DNA of 64,000 nt from Dipteris shenzhenensis (lineage: Eukaryota > Polypodiophyta > Polypodiopsida > Gleicheniales). Location of the stretch: assembly GCA_047967505.1 (NCBI GenBank), contig CM106538.1; one strand, written 5' to 3'. The first letter of the stretch is position 1, and every line of letters starts with the position of its first letter. The position numbers and the translations under genes were made by a program. The notes below the pieces were generated by a model. That model was not told the origin of the DNA. It ran no database searches and saw nothing but the letters and a program-made list of their open reading frames with translations. Shown piece after piece: positions 41,800 to 52,084 of this stretch.

Positions 41800-43172
41800 C
41801 TTGGAGGCATCTGCGAAGTTAGACAACTCCAATTATGGTACATGGAAATACCGAATGGAGACCATTCTTGTACTTCGGGACAAATGGGAGTATGTCGATG
41901 GGTCTACACCTAGACCATTGGATAATCTAGCCACCAGTAGCTCTACTCCACTTGTTGTCACAACACCAGCAACGGGATCTACATCTACACAAACAGTTTT
42001 TGCACCTCTGGCAGATCTTGCCATTGCCCGAGCTCAGGCAAAATGGGATAAGAAAGACAAGTATGCCTATCATTTGATCAAGTAGAATGTGCAAGATGTC
42101 ATGCTAGGATAGCTCAACATAGTCAAGACATCAAAAGAAGCATGGGATATGTTCGCAGCTCTCTATGAGTCTAAGAACACATCTAGGATTCTCACCCTGA
42201 GAAATCAAATCAACCAGAGTTTCTGCAATAGTAGTGAAACCGGTCATGCTTATGTACTCCGCATAAAAGACTACAACAATCAACTTGCAGTAGCAAGAGA
42301 GACTATGAAGCCCACAGAGATGGTTCAATTCATTCTGAATGGACTAGAAGAGGGATACAAGAATCTAGTCTAGAGTATCGCCATTCAATGGCAAATTCCG
42401 ACACTGGAAGAACTTCAGTCAATCCTACTTGGTGAAGAACTCAGAACTGAGGCAATTCAAGCACCTAAAGGTCATTCTAATGACAAGGCATTCAGAGCTT
42501 CAAACAGAAGCAGAGGCAGAGGCAGAGGCAAAGGTAGATCATATCAGAAAAGTAGTCATCATCAGCAACAAAATCAAAATCAGCATCAACATCAGCATCA
42601 GCATCAGCATCATCCTCAGCAGCATCAGAATCAGAAAAGAGGAAATCATTCCAACCGAGGAAGATTTCAAGGACGAGGGAATGCATCCACCAACGTGTCA
42701 AACATTCAGTGCAACTACTATCACAAGTTTGGACATTATGAAAGAGATTGCCGCAAGAAGCAGTATGACCAAGGCGATCAATCCAGTAGTAATCGAGGGA
42801 ATTTTTGAGGCAGAGGAAATCATCGTGGTGGTCATTCTATTCATAGTCATTTTGCAAATGAACATGGACATATGTTTCTTGCAAGCAAGAAAATGAATCA
42901 GATTGATATAGTGCACTGATTTCAATCCCAAAGAGGATTACAGCTATCAAGTTGACCAAGTGGAATAGGATCCTTCATACATCGACAGCGGTGCATCATC
43001 TCACATGACAAATCATCAGGAATGGTTCACAGAAATGAAGCCATTAGAAGGACAGAAGAATGTCATCTACACAACAGACAATACACCGAATCCAGTTCAA
43101 GGGACAGGTGTTATCCCTATAAACAATTTCACTGGTATGAAAGGATTAGTGAAAGATGTGCTCTATGTTCCA
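41795..43172 (+). pseudogene. Copia gag and protease start of A3, decayed
   Basis: Plus-strand copy of the family A gag: LEASAKLDNSNYGTWKYRME, then KYAYHLIK with the next codon TAG, FAALYESKNTSRILTLRNQI, the LVKNSEL segment out of frame, a CNYYHKFGHYERDC zinc knuckle (second Cys replaced by Tyr), the protease motif DSGASSHMT and TGMKGLVKDVLYVP. Stops and shifts are frequent. The Gag N-terminus was destroyed by the family C LTR. The copy ends abruptly at about 43172 within the GAG-pre-integrase region. It is the oldest of the three copies. Confidence 0.85.
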
Positions 43173-43481
43173 AGTGGGCTAATGCAAGGGGCTTGGAGGG
43201 TCCCAAAGAGGCCTAACCAATCCAACCTAGGTGGGTTAAGCCCACATTTGAGCCCAGCTCTCCCCCCATCAATGAGGGGAGGGGGCCACTTTTTGAAATT
43301 TGAATTTCAAATTTTGAATCTCCCTTCCTCCCTCTCTCTCTCTCTCCCTCCCTCCCTCTCTCTCCCTCCCTCCCTCCCTTCGTCCCTCCTCCTCCCTCTC
43401 CCTCTCCCTCTCCCTCCCTCCCCCTCCCTCCTCCTCTCCCCTCGTTCATCTTGCTCCTCCTCCTCCCTCCTCCCTCTCCCC
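43173..43481. repeat. Palindromic AT segment and CT-rich tract
   Basis: Unrelated to A3. A segment with a TTTGAAATTTGAATTTCAAA near-palindrome (about 43294) is followed by about 150 bp of CTCCCTCCCTCTCTCT. The family F LTR begins at 43482. Frames through it are low-complexity. Confidence 0.7.
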
Positions 43482-43834
43482 TGTGAAGATAGTGGGAGAG
43501 AGGGAAGGAGTCTCACTTGCGGCTTTCTCACATACAACATGGGGGAATACACACAAAGGTGGAGGCTGAAAACAGTTTTCCTCTTCTTAGTTGTGAAAGC
43601 CAAAAGAACTCTCTTACAAAAGAAATAGAAGAACCCTATATGTGGGTCTCAAACCAAACTCAACTAACTAAGGTGGCATACTAACTGAGCCACGAACTAG
43701 AGTAGATAAGGATAGCTGTCATCCAGCTATTATTCGTGGGTGGTGTACCAACCGCATCTGTAGCTAACAAGTCGGTGACATAAATGCACAACGGTCACCC
43801 TGGCATATCACGAGTGGAGCTCGATACCTCAACA
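43482..43834 (-). repeat. 3' LTR of family F copia (minus strand)
   Basis: 353 bp, TG...CA on the minus strand (TGTTGAGGTATCGAGC...ATCTTCACA), preceded by a GAGGGGGAG purine tract. It matches the LTR at 366-739. The matching 5' LTR is not present; the element is cut at about 48030. Confidence 0.85.
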
Positions 43835-44625
43835 CTCCCCCTCGAGCTCAATCCCAATTCCTGCACACCAAGCAGGTCTCTGAACTTGTGCAGCTTCTCT
43901 ATGCCCAATGCCTTCATGAATATGTCAGCTACCTGATCCTCTGTGCTGACATAAACTAGATCAATAAGACCTAGTAAAACCTTCTCCCGCACATAGTGAT
44001 AATGCACCTCAGTGTGCTTTGTTCTAGCATGATAGACTGGGTTATTTGCCAAGTGTATACTGCTCATGTTGTCACAATAAATGACAACTGGCCCATCTAT
44101 AGACTGATGCATATCATAAAGTAGCTTCTGCAACCAAGCTATCTCACATGCAACCATTGCTACACCCCTGTACTCAGCCTCTGTGCTCGACAAGGCAACT
44201 GTAGGCTGTTTCTTGCTACTCCAGGTGACTGCAACACTCCCAAAAGAGAACACATATCCACTGGTAGATCGTGTATCTAAAATACTACCAGCCCAATCAG
44301 CATCAGTGTATCCATGCGACTGTATCTGAACCCCAGCCTCATAAAATAGTCCATACTGCAATGTGGACTTCACATACCTGAGTATGCATCTAGCCGCATC
44401 CAAATGCGGTTTCCTTGGAGCCTGCATAAACTGACTTACCAATCCAAAAGCATAGCTTAAATCTGGCCTGCTAATAGTCATATAAATCAAACTTCCTACT
44501 ATGCGTTTGTACATAGTAGGGTCTTCCAGAAGCTCACCTGCATCTGTGCTCAGCTTCACATTTTGCTCCAAAGGAACTGAAATAGGCTTACAGCCTGTCA
44601 TCCCATATTTGGACAGCATGTCCAA
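43835..44625 (-). pseudogene. Family F copia RT end and RNase H
   Basis: A clean frame of about 265 codons: MDMLSKYGMTGCKPISVPLE, LIYMTISRPDLSYA, the RNase H motifs DADWAGS, VALSSTEAEYRGVA, IYCDNMSSIHLANNPVYHAR and VADIFMKALG. It is the strongest part of this element. A stop and a frameshift separate it from the RT catalytic block upstream (44742-45764). Same family as the tail at 1-405. Confidence 0.85.
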
Positions 44626-44741
44626 TCCATACTACCTCTGTAAGAGCTGTATCCCACTTGGTGATCTAATCACCTCAATGCACAAGAAATAATGCAGCTC
44701 TCCCAAATCCTTCATCTCAAACTTTTGCTTCAATAGCATTT

Positions 44742-45764
44742 TCACATGAAGGATATCTTCATCACTATCACCTGTGATGAGATCAAATCATCAACATAAA
44801 TGACAAGCAGCATAATACCTTTCTCTATTTTTCTCACATAGAGTGAGAAATCTGCCTTGGAAATATGAAAGCCAATAGTGACAAGATACTGTCCTATCTT
44901 GTCAGACCATGCTCTAGGTGCTTGCTTCAAGCCATACAAGACTTTCTTCAACCTGCAAACAAACTCAGGATGAATAGCATGAACATAACCTGGTGGCTGC
45001 TCCATAAAGACCTCTTCTTGCAAATCACCATGCAAGAAGGCATTCTTTACATCCATCTGATGTATAGACCATCCCTTTAATGCAACCATAGCAATGAATG
45101 CTCTTACAGTTGCCATCCTTGCTACCGGTTTGAATGTTTCTTCATAATCAATGCCATATGTCTGTGCATACCCCTTGACAACTAATCTTGCCTTGTATCT
45201 ATTCACAGAACCATCTGCATTGTGCTTGATCTTATAAACCCACTTACATCCAATTGCATTCTTGTCTTTAGGCAAAGGCACCAATTCCCATGTAGCATTT
45301 GCTTCCAAGGCATCCATTTCTGCATCCATGGCTTTCTCCCATTTTTCATTTCGCATGGCTTGCTCAAAAGAAGTGGGTTCTGGTTCCTGTATCACTTTGA
45401 CCATATAGGCATAGTGAATGGCTGTAAATCCATCATATTTCAGCCTATCCATAGGATACATAGCTCTGGTAGACCTGCACAAAATAGGCTCACTTCTAGG
45501 TGCTCTCAAAACATCCCTAGTCTTCCTTACTCTAGGTGTAACAACAGAAGGAATACCCAACTCATCATCAATGCTCTGTTCTGAGCCACTGGATTCACCG
45601 TCCACGTAAGAGTGACCTGCATTCACATCAAACATGGGCTGATCTACCTTCTCTTTCCCTTTTTGTGATACTTGCGTACCACTATCTGCATTGCTTTGAG
45701 GAGATTCTCCTGATCTCAATCTGCCTATCCATGGCAAAGTATGTGAACCACTACTAGAGGACAC
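44742..45764 (-). pseudogene. Family F copia integrase-RT linker and RT palm
   Basis: A 340-codon frame. The first about 120 residues are the Ser-rich linker after integrase. Then RT: WVYKIKHNADGSVNRYKARL, DYEETFKPVARMATVRAF, HQMDVKNAFLHGDL (first catalytic Asp), CRLKKVLYGLKQAPRAW, and VIYVDDLI with both palm Asp residues. Directly after YVDD a one-base loss shifts the frame (ISSQVIVMKIS replaces the expected sequence), which inactivates RT. Confidence 0.85.
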
Positions 45765-46069
45765 TCCAGGTCCACTGATATTTTGTGATTGCTGCTGTGA
45801 ATTCTATGCAGCATTACCGTTCTGTGCATCTACATCAATCATCACATTTACTGGTTTATACCAGCTGCTCATCTCATCAAAAACAACATCTCTACTCACT
45901 GTAATCTTACGAATAGAAGGGTTATAGCATCTAATACCCTTTTTGCTGCAGAGAATAACCAATAAAGACATACTTCTCAGCTTTTGGATCCAACTTGGAC
46001 CTCAACTCATCTGGCACATGAACATAGGCAATGCAGCCAAAAATTTTCAAATGAGAAATATCTGGTTTC

Positions 46070-46690
46070 CTACCAGTATACATCTCCTCGCGTCATGCCA
46101 TGTATTGCTGCAGTGGGAGTCCTGTTCATTATGTAAAGTGCTGTAGTAGCTGCTTCAGCCCAATAATAATCTGGTAGATCTTTTTCATTTAGCATGGCCT
46201 GAGATACCTCTCCAATATGCATGTTTTTCCTTTCTACAAGTCCATTTTGCTGTGGGGTATGACTGCATGAATATTGCTGCTTTATGCCATGCTCCTGCAA
46301 GAACCTTGCAAACTCATTTGAGAGGTACTCTCCCCCTCCATCTGACCTTAGGCATTTTATTTGCAAGCCTATTTCTTTTTCAACCATAGCTTTAAAAGCT
46401 TTGAAGTGCCCAAACACTTCACTTTTCTTTTTCATAAAATGCACCCAAACTTTTCTGCTGTAGTCATCAATAAAAGTGACAAAATAATGACAGCCTCCAA
46501 TAGATGCAGCTTTAGTAGTCTACACATCAGAGTGGATTAACTCCAATGGCTTCTTACTCTCTTGAACATGCCTAGGAAATGGTTTCCTTGCCTGTTTTCC
46601 AAATTAACAGGCTTCACAAACCTTATGCATTTTTGCAACCTTGAATTTAGGCAATCCTGCAACAATGTTTTGGGCCTGCATCGATTTAAG
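46070..46690 (-). pseudogene. Family F copia integrase
   Basis: The integrase core is split over frames. Upstream, HSDV holds the first catalytic Asp and a TAG follows at once. The frame 46444-46070 has KCLRSDGGGEYLSNEF (second Asp) and TPQQNGLVERKNMHIGEVSQ (Glu). It ends at a frameshift near MTRGDVYW. A short zinc-finger region with KVCEAC-type cysteines lies at about 46600-46640. Between 45764 and 46070 the domain end is unreadable in one frame. Inactive. Confidence 0.8.
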
Positions 46691-47197
46691 TCACTGAACA
46701 CTAACATGACCAATGCGTTTATGCCAGATATCAATATCTGCAACTACACCAGTCCCATGTGCAAACATTGCTGCACTCAATTCAGGCATGTCCGCATCCA
46801 ATGTAAACATCCTGCCCTTCTTCTTTCCTTTTGCTATCAAGCGACCGTTATTTTTCATATCCTCAACAAAGCATCCATGAGGATTAAATCTGACCTGCAA
46901 GCCCTGCTCAACCATTTGACCAACAGAAACCAGGTTCTTGGTGATGTTCGAGACATTAAATACATCAGACAGGTATTTTTTTTTCCCATCCTGCATAGAC
47001 AAAGGAATTTTACCAATCTGCACAATAGGATGTGCAGTATCATCACCAGTCTCCACAAATCCTGGTTTTTCCATTTTCCTTGCATCCTGCATCCATTCTG
47101 CATGACCTGTCATGTGGTTTGACGCACCTGAGTCAACATACCACACATCATTTCGTTCTTTTGCACTTGTCACAGAATTGGTTATGTGCTGCACCAT
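46691..47197 (-). pseudogene. Family F copia protease and GAG-pre-integrase
   Basis: A frame of 168 codons with DVWYVDSGASNHMTGHAEWM, the aspartic-protease active site, then SDVFNVSNITKNLVSVGQMV and DIDIWHKRIGHVSVQ, which begins the zinc finger before integrase. It overlaps the end of gag in another frame; in family A the two are one frame, so a shift is likely here too. Confidence 0.8.
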
Positions 47198-48035
47198 AAA
47201 TAGATGCTCATTTCTGTCATCACCCTGTCTACTAGAAGATGCATAATTGCCTTGGTGAAATTTTTATTCATAATGTCATGCTGCTTTTTGTAGCACTCCT
47301 TAGCCATATGACCCATTTTACCACAGTAGCAGCATTCTACATTGTTGTTTGCATTTTGACCTCTCTTACCACAGTAGCAGCATTCAACATTGTTGTTTGC
47401 ATTTTGACCTCTCTGCCATCCACCACGGCCTCTTTGGCTCCCCTTGCCTCTAGAGTTACTACGTCCTCCTCCATAGGACTGGTTTTCTTGAGTTTGCTGC
47501 ATATTCTGATTTCTACCATGGCCTCCAGATTGGCCTCCTCTACCTCTGCCTCTACCTCTTCCAGCATTTGAGTAGAAGACAGTTTCTTTTGAAGTTCCTC
47601 CTGAAAAAGATGCACCCCCATTTCTATGCTCTTCAGAAATTAGAAGAGCAAACAACCCTTCAAAATCAGGAAATTTTTCACGGACGGCAATGGATGTTTG
47701 GAACTATGCATAATCCTTTCCTAGACTATTCAAGGTCATAGAAACTAGATCATCATCTTCCACTGGCGACCCAATGGAAGCAAGTGCATCTGCAATTTTC
47801 TTCACCTTCATGTGGTAGTCATTGATGCTCATATTTTCTCTCTGCACATTGTGCAACTCCTGCTTGAGCTGCATTTTCCTGGCTTGCGTATTTCTGCTGT
47901 ACATTTTTGCCAAAGTATCCCATGCCTCCTTTGGCATACTTGCATCCTGAATATGCACAATTATAGAATCCGAAATACGAATAGACAGCCAGTACATAAC
48001 TTTTCTGGCTCTCTCATGCCATCCTTTAAAGACCA
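47182..48035 (-). pseudogene. Family F copia gag with partly duplicated zinc knuckle
   Basis: From about 48035: WLSIRISDSIIVHIQDASMP, KEAWDTLAKMYSRNTQARKM and DLVSMTLNSLGKDYA, a TAG at about 47702, FPDFEGLFALLISEEHRN, a Gly/Arg/Gln-rich segment, and the knuckle CCYCGKMGHMAKECYKK (C-x2-C-x4-H-x4-C). The piece NANNNVECCYCGK occurs twice because of a 48-bp tandem duplication (47321-47368, 47369-47416), so an extra CYC half-knuckle precedes the real one. The 5' start is lost where a plus-strand gypsy fragment begins. Confidence 0.8.
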
Positions 48036-48396
48036 TGAATCCTTGAAAGAAAGGCTCTATCAGTTGGAGAAGCATACAGAGGCAAGACTAGTCACCTGCC
48101 ATGCCATGACAACAAAAAAATGTAGAAGAAAGGCATGGTTTGACAGAAATCTGAAAGCTAAAGACATCAAGGAAGGCGACTTAGTCCTATTATACAATGC
48201 CAAAGTACATGAGGGAAAATTGAAGTTTCTAGGTCAAGGACCCTACCAAGTACGAAAGATGAATCCCATCGGAGCTATGCTGCTCGAAACATTGGATGGA
48301 GCCCAATTCAACACAACAGTAAATGGGAGCCGACTGAAGCGCTACTACATCAACATGCAAGCCATCCTCGACAAAAATGAAGATTTGGAAAACTAA
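48036..48396 (+). pseudogene. Ty3/gypsy integrase C-terminus
   Basis: The plus-strand frame reads LKERLYQLEKHTEARLVTCH, KAWFDRNLKAKDIKEGDLVL, LKFLGQGPYQVRKMNP and NGSRLKRYY, ending TAA at 48396. The order (E.R..QL..L.E.R, then F....GDLVL, then GPY.V, then NG..LKRYY) is the integrase C-terminus of non-chromodomain gypsy elements (Athila/Tat type). Only this end is present; the copia gag on the left cuts it. Confidence 0.8.
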
Positions 48397-49142
48397 GTCT
48401 TCCTTAGTTAGGATTAGATTGTATCACGAGCACTCACTAGCATATGCACGTTTTTGCACATATAATTTGCCCTAGATTGTTACATGTACACTCACTGGCA
48501 TATCCACGTTTTTGCACATTTAGAAAGACCTAATCAATTCTGTATTAGGAATGATTGAGTCTTAGTTTCCCAATTAAATCCCACAAATAAGCATATAGTT
48601 AGACACATCACATGCACTCACATAATTTCGCATAGGCACATAATAGATTGCATCAATAATAGTATCACACACTTTCATTCCATACTCTCAAAGCATGCAA
48701 TGAATTCACAAGCAGGACAAGAAGCTATGCCAAAACTCAAGATGAATTGGCAAAAGAGTCTGCAGACTTTGCAATGAGACCCCTGCCAAACATCATAGCC
48801 GTCTCCTATATGCAATAATATTAGACTTGCATATAAATGATCTACAAGCTCAATGATACGGGTGCAATCACATCCAACATGTATAGAAGATAGCAAGAAA
48901 CGCCATCCTCAACAACGAGACCCCCGCCAAACCTCTTCCCAAGAAGATTCGATGGCAGTGTCCGCGACCTCAGCAATGACTATCCCTCCTTAAGAGGAGA
49001 TAAGCTTCTTGACTATAGACCACAAATTGTATGGTGCAAAAGCATTATAGCAAGAATGATTGGATTACGCACATGGCATCCCAACTCTGAAATCAAAATA
49101 AGCCATAACCCGAGGACATGTAATAAAATGGATCCAGGAGTA
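48397..49142 (+). other. 3' untranslated region of gypsy element
   Basis: No gene. Two related segments (CACTCACTAGCATATGCACG and a CACTCACTGGCATATCCACG copy) lie about 63 bp apart at 48430-48510. Long 3' regions of this type are usual in Athila/Tat elements. Confidence 0.5.
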
Positions 49143-49165
49143 TGTTGACTCTGTGCCAACATGGA

Positions 49166-49580
49166 CTTATGTAGAAAGAGAATGTGTTACAACTTCTGTA
49201 TGCGAGTTCTACATGTAGAAAGAGAATGTATTACAACTTCTATATGCGAGTTCTACATGTAGAAAGAGAATGTGTTACAACTTCTACATACGACTTCTAC
49301 ATGTAGAAAGAGAACGTGTTACAGCTTCTACATACGACTTCTACATGTAGAAAGAGAATGTGTTACAACTTCTACATACGACTTCTACATGTAGAAAGAG
49401 AATGTGTTATAGCTTCTACATACGACTTCTACATGTAGAAAGAGAATGTGTTACAACTTCTACATACGACTTCTACATGTAGAAAGAGAATGTGTTACAA
49501 CTTCTACATATAACTTCTACATGTAGAAAGAGAATGTGTTACAACTTCTACATATGACTTCTACATGTAGAGAGAGAATG
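49166..49580 (+). repeat. 44-bp tandem array with 14-bp palindrome
   Basis: Nine copies of the perfect palindrome TTCTACATGTAGAA start at 49207, 49251, 49295, 49339, 49383, 49427, 49471, 49515 and 49559, exactly 44 bp apart; only the last has one changed base. Each is followed by AGAGAATGTGTTACAACTTC. A partial unit precedes them at 49166. Confidence 0.9.
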
Positions 49581-49622
49581 TGTTACAATTCCTACATGCA
49601 GAGAGAGAAGCTCCCCAACTTG

Positions 49623-49630
49623 TATAAATA
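49623..49630 (+). promoter_or_regulatory. TATA box of gypsy LTR
   Basis: TATAAATA about 50 bp after the last array unit, followed by GC-balanced leader sequence. Its position makes the palindrome array a likely upstream activating region. Confidence 0.5.
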
Positions 49631-49757
49631 CCCCATAATGGAATGAAGCCCACACTCTTTGGGGCATTGTGTTGAGTCTACTTTGGTATTCTAAGCATTT
49701 GTCTCAAGTGTCCATGCTTCCTTGCACTCCACGTCCAAAAGCATGTCCTAACCTTTC

Positions 49758-49889
49758 AACTCCTCCTCCCTTCTCCTCCAACCTTGCAACCCATCCTCTC
49801 CCTCTTCTCCTCCCTCCTCCTCCTCCTCTTCCCCCCTCTTCCTCCTCCTCCTCTCTCCTCCTCCTCCTCCTTCCTCCTCCTCCCTTCTC
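49758..49889. repeat. CT-rich host tract, left part
   Basis: TCCTCCTCC-type microsatellite that received the family D insertion. Its right half resumes at 52085 with the same composition, joined by the TTCTC target duplication. Confidence 0.8.
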
Positions 49890-50178
49890 TGATGAGATAT
49901 CTCAAGGTGTATGCCCCAGGCACACCTTGGTTTCTATGTGTGTGTGCTAGAGGCACAGTTAGGTGCCCATAAGCACTGTTAGGTGGTGATAGATGCCACA
50001 TAGGATGATTGAGAGATTCTAGGAGCTGATTGAGGAGATGATTATGGAGCTCAGAGGTCATCAGTGATGTCAGTGATCTTGTAAGAGGTGCCTACATATG
50101 GACCTCACCTTTCTTCATTCCATAAGCAAGAATTCTCATTTTGTGTTCACTTCATGCTTTCCCTTCAGTTCCCCAACA
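49890..50178 (+). repeat. 5' LTR of D2
   Basis: TGATGAGATATCTCAAGG...AGTTCCCCAACA, 289 bp. Ends directly before the primer site. Confidence 0.9.
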
Positions 50179-50190
50179 TGGTATCAGAGC
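50179..50190 (+). promoter_or_regulatory. Primer-binding site of D2
   Basis: TGGTATCAGAGC, initiator-Met tRNA type, immediately after the 5' LTR. Confidence 0.9.
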
Positions 50191-51121
50191 ACTATGATCC
50201 TCCTTGAGCCCATTTGTGCCACATCATCTTCTTCTTCTTCTTCATCTTCACCATTTCTTCCCAAAACTTGCTAGAGCTTGTTCTCCCTCATCTTTCCGCC
50301 ATTCTCAAAATCCTTGGAGTTGGAGAACCCCCAGACATAGGCGACCATACCTCCCAGATGATTTCATGACATTGTCCCTATGCAGCCCGAAGAGCGTAGT
50401 TTTTTGCCATCTCTCTGTTGCAGAATACTCCCTGCCTGTTGCACCATTGCTCGAGCCCTCTTAAGAGTAGATGGGCGACATCAAGATGATCATTTTGAGT
50501 CACTTTGCAGCTCATTTGGTTTAGTAACGAGGGAGAAAATGTCAAAATATAGACTCAACCTACAGCAGCTCCCCCAGGCAAAACAGCGCACCATTTTGCC
50601 CAACCTCTATGCTGGATCTTCTCCTTAGTGAGAGCTTTCTTTTTCTCTAGAAATCCCCTTGAGTGATTCACTCTATTGCTCCAATTTTGGCCTCCAGCCT
50701 CGAACTGCTCGATTTGGGGATAACTGTGATCTCTCTTTCCACTTGCAACTATTTCTAGAGGTTTCATGATAGAAAGTTCTGGAATTATATCAGTTTTATT
50801 TTTTTTAAAGGATGTTTGATCATTGGCTGTGATCTAGAGCACATTTGAGTTGCATCTTTGGAACACCTTCCTGTAGTTTGACAGTTTTACAAGCATATAC
50901 ATAAAAAAATTATGGTCAAAGGTCAGCATTTCTTCAAATATTTGACTGTCAAAGCTGCATTTATTATTACTTGACTGTATCAGATCAGTTTGACAGAGAT
51001 CTACCATCTCATGGCACCTTCATTTGACTCCAAGTATAAGAAAAAGATGAAGGTCAGATACCTAAGATATGCTTCTCTACACAACTATGGAGATGACAAG
51101 ATAATTGTTCTCTGAAAGGAT

Positions 51122-51427
51122 ATGATTTTCAGATCCACTTGTTTTACTTCTTTTATCATGGTACCATCTTATAAGGCACTAGACAATGCCCATTTTGGGT
51201 TAGACCCTCTCATGGCTTGCTTATGCAAAATATGTGAAAAGCCAAATCATAAAGCAATGTCTTGTTATGCTACAATGGAAGAGAATGCCAACATGGCTTC
51301 CTTGCTGCAGATTGCCAAGATAATGGTTGCCAAAAAGGAAGCAACTACAAAGCCAGAGACTACCAATCTACTTTTAGTTGATGTGCCTCCACAAGATGAG
51401 GCATCCTATGAAGATTATGCTTTTTGA
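51122..51427 (+). CDS. Family D small protein with CCHC zinc knuckle
   Basis: A 101-codon frame. The conserved part, shared with D1, begins at MACLCKICEKPNHKAMSCYA (ATG about 51212). It contains CKICEKPNHKAMSC, with C-x2-C-x4-H-x4-C spacing as in retroviral nucleocapsids, then a probable helix LLQIAKIMVAKKEATTK and an acidic tail (PPQDEASYEDYAF). Upstream to the primer site the homology with D1 continues, but no long frame is open. It is likely a Gag remnant that may still bind RNA; whether it is made is unknown. Confidence 0.5.
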   Translation: MIFRSTCFTSFIMVPSYKALDNAHFGLDPLMACLCKICEKPNHKAMSCYATMEENANMASLLQIAKIMVAKKEATTKPETTNLLLVDVPPQDEASYEDYAF

Positions 51428-51795
51428 ACCATCTCCATGTATGCTCCAGATCTCTCTTTTTTTGTTGAGTCAAGGTACTCAGCCTAGATAGTCCTCCAAA
51501 ATGAATGAAATAAACTATTATAAACACCTCTGGTCACCATATGATGTAGGCCATGTGTATGTGTTTTGCTTCATGGTACCTTCTACCGACACTGTGTACA
51601 TGCAGGGGAGATAACCATTGGAAGGTCTTATGTATCCCTTTTGTTTACTTCACACACTTGGGAACCCCTTGCTAGCATGAGATCCTAGCCATAGATTAAT
51701 CCTTGACCACCATGAGATGGCATGAGAAACTATGAGACTAGATGTATCCTTGACGAGTCCTTGACATAGCCTGAGGCATTCCCTTGAGGGGGGTA

Positions 51796-52084
51796 TGATG
51801 GGATATCTCAAGGTGTATGCCCCAGGCACACCTTGGTTTCTATGTGTGTGTGCTAGAGGCACAGTTAGGTGCCCATAAGCACTGTTAGGTGGTGGTAGAT
51901 GCCACATAGGATGATTGAGAGATTCTAGGAGCTGATTGAGGAGAAGATTGTGGAGCTCAGAGGTCATCACTGATGTCAGTGATCTTGTAAGAGGTGCCTA
52001 CATATGGACCTCACCTTTCTTCATTCCATAAGCAAGAATTCTCATTTTGTGTTCACTTCATGCTTTCCCTTCAGTTCCCCAACA
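51796..52084 (+). repeat. 3' LTR of D2
   Basis: TGATGGGATATCTCAAGG...AGTTCCCCAACA, 289 bp, directly after the purine tract; five substitutions from the 5' LTR by eye. Confidence 0.9.

Larger units (their letters stand above)
49143..49757 (+). repeat. Probable gypsy 3' LTR, U3 with repeat array
   Basis: Candidate start TGTTGACTCTGTGCC follows GGATCCAGGAGTA. Most of it is a 44-bp tandem array, then a TATA box and a leader-like stretch. No second copy exists in the window, so the ends are uncertain; the right end runs into a CT-rich tract. Confidence 0.5.
49890..52084 (+). mobile_element. Complete family D non-autonomous LTR element (D2, 2195 bp)
   Basis: LTRs of 289 bp each (49890-50178 and 51796-52084), primer site at 50179, purine tract GAGGGGGG before the 3' LTR, and target duplication TTCTC at 49885-49889 and 52085-52089. 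I count five differences between the LTRs, about 98% identity, so it is fairly young. The 1.6 kb internal region codes only for a small protein with a Gag-like zinc knuckle and no Pol. Size and content fit the TR-GAG class of short plant retrotransposons. D1 (11062-12450) is a second copy. Confidence 0.85.

Noticed and set aside
49166-49580. CRISPR-like regular direct repeats
   Set aside because: Units are contiguous 44-bp tandem copies without unique spacers or cas genes, in a plant LTR.
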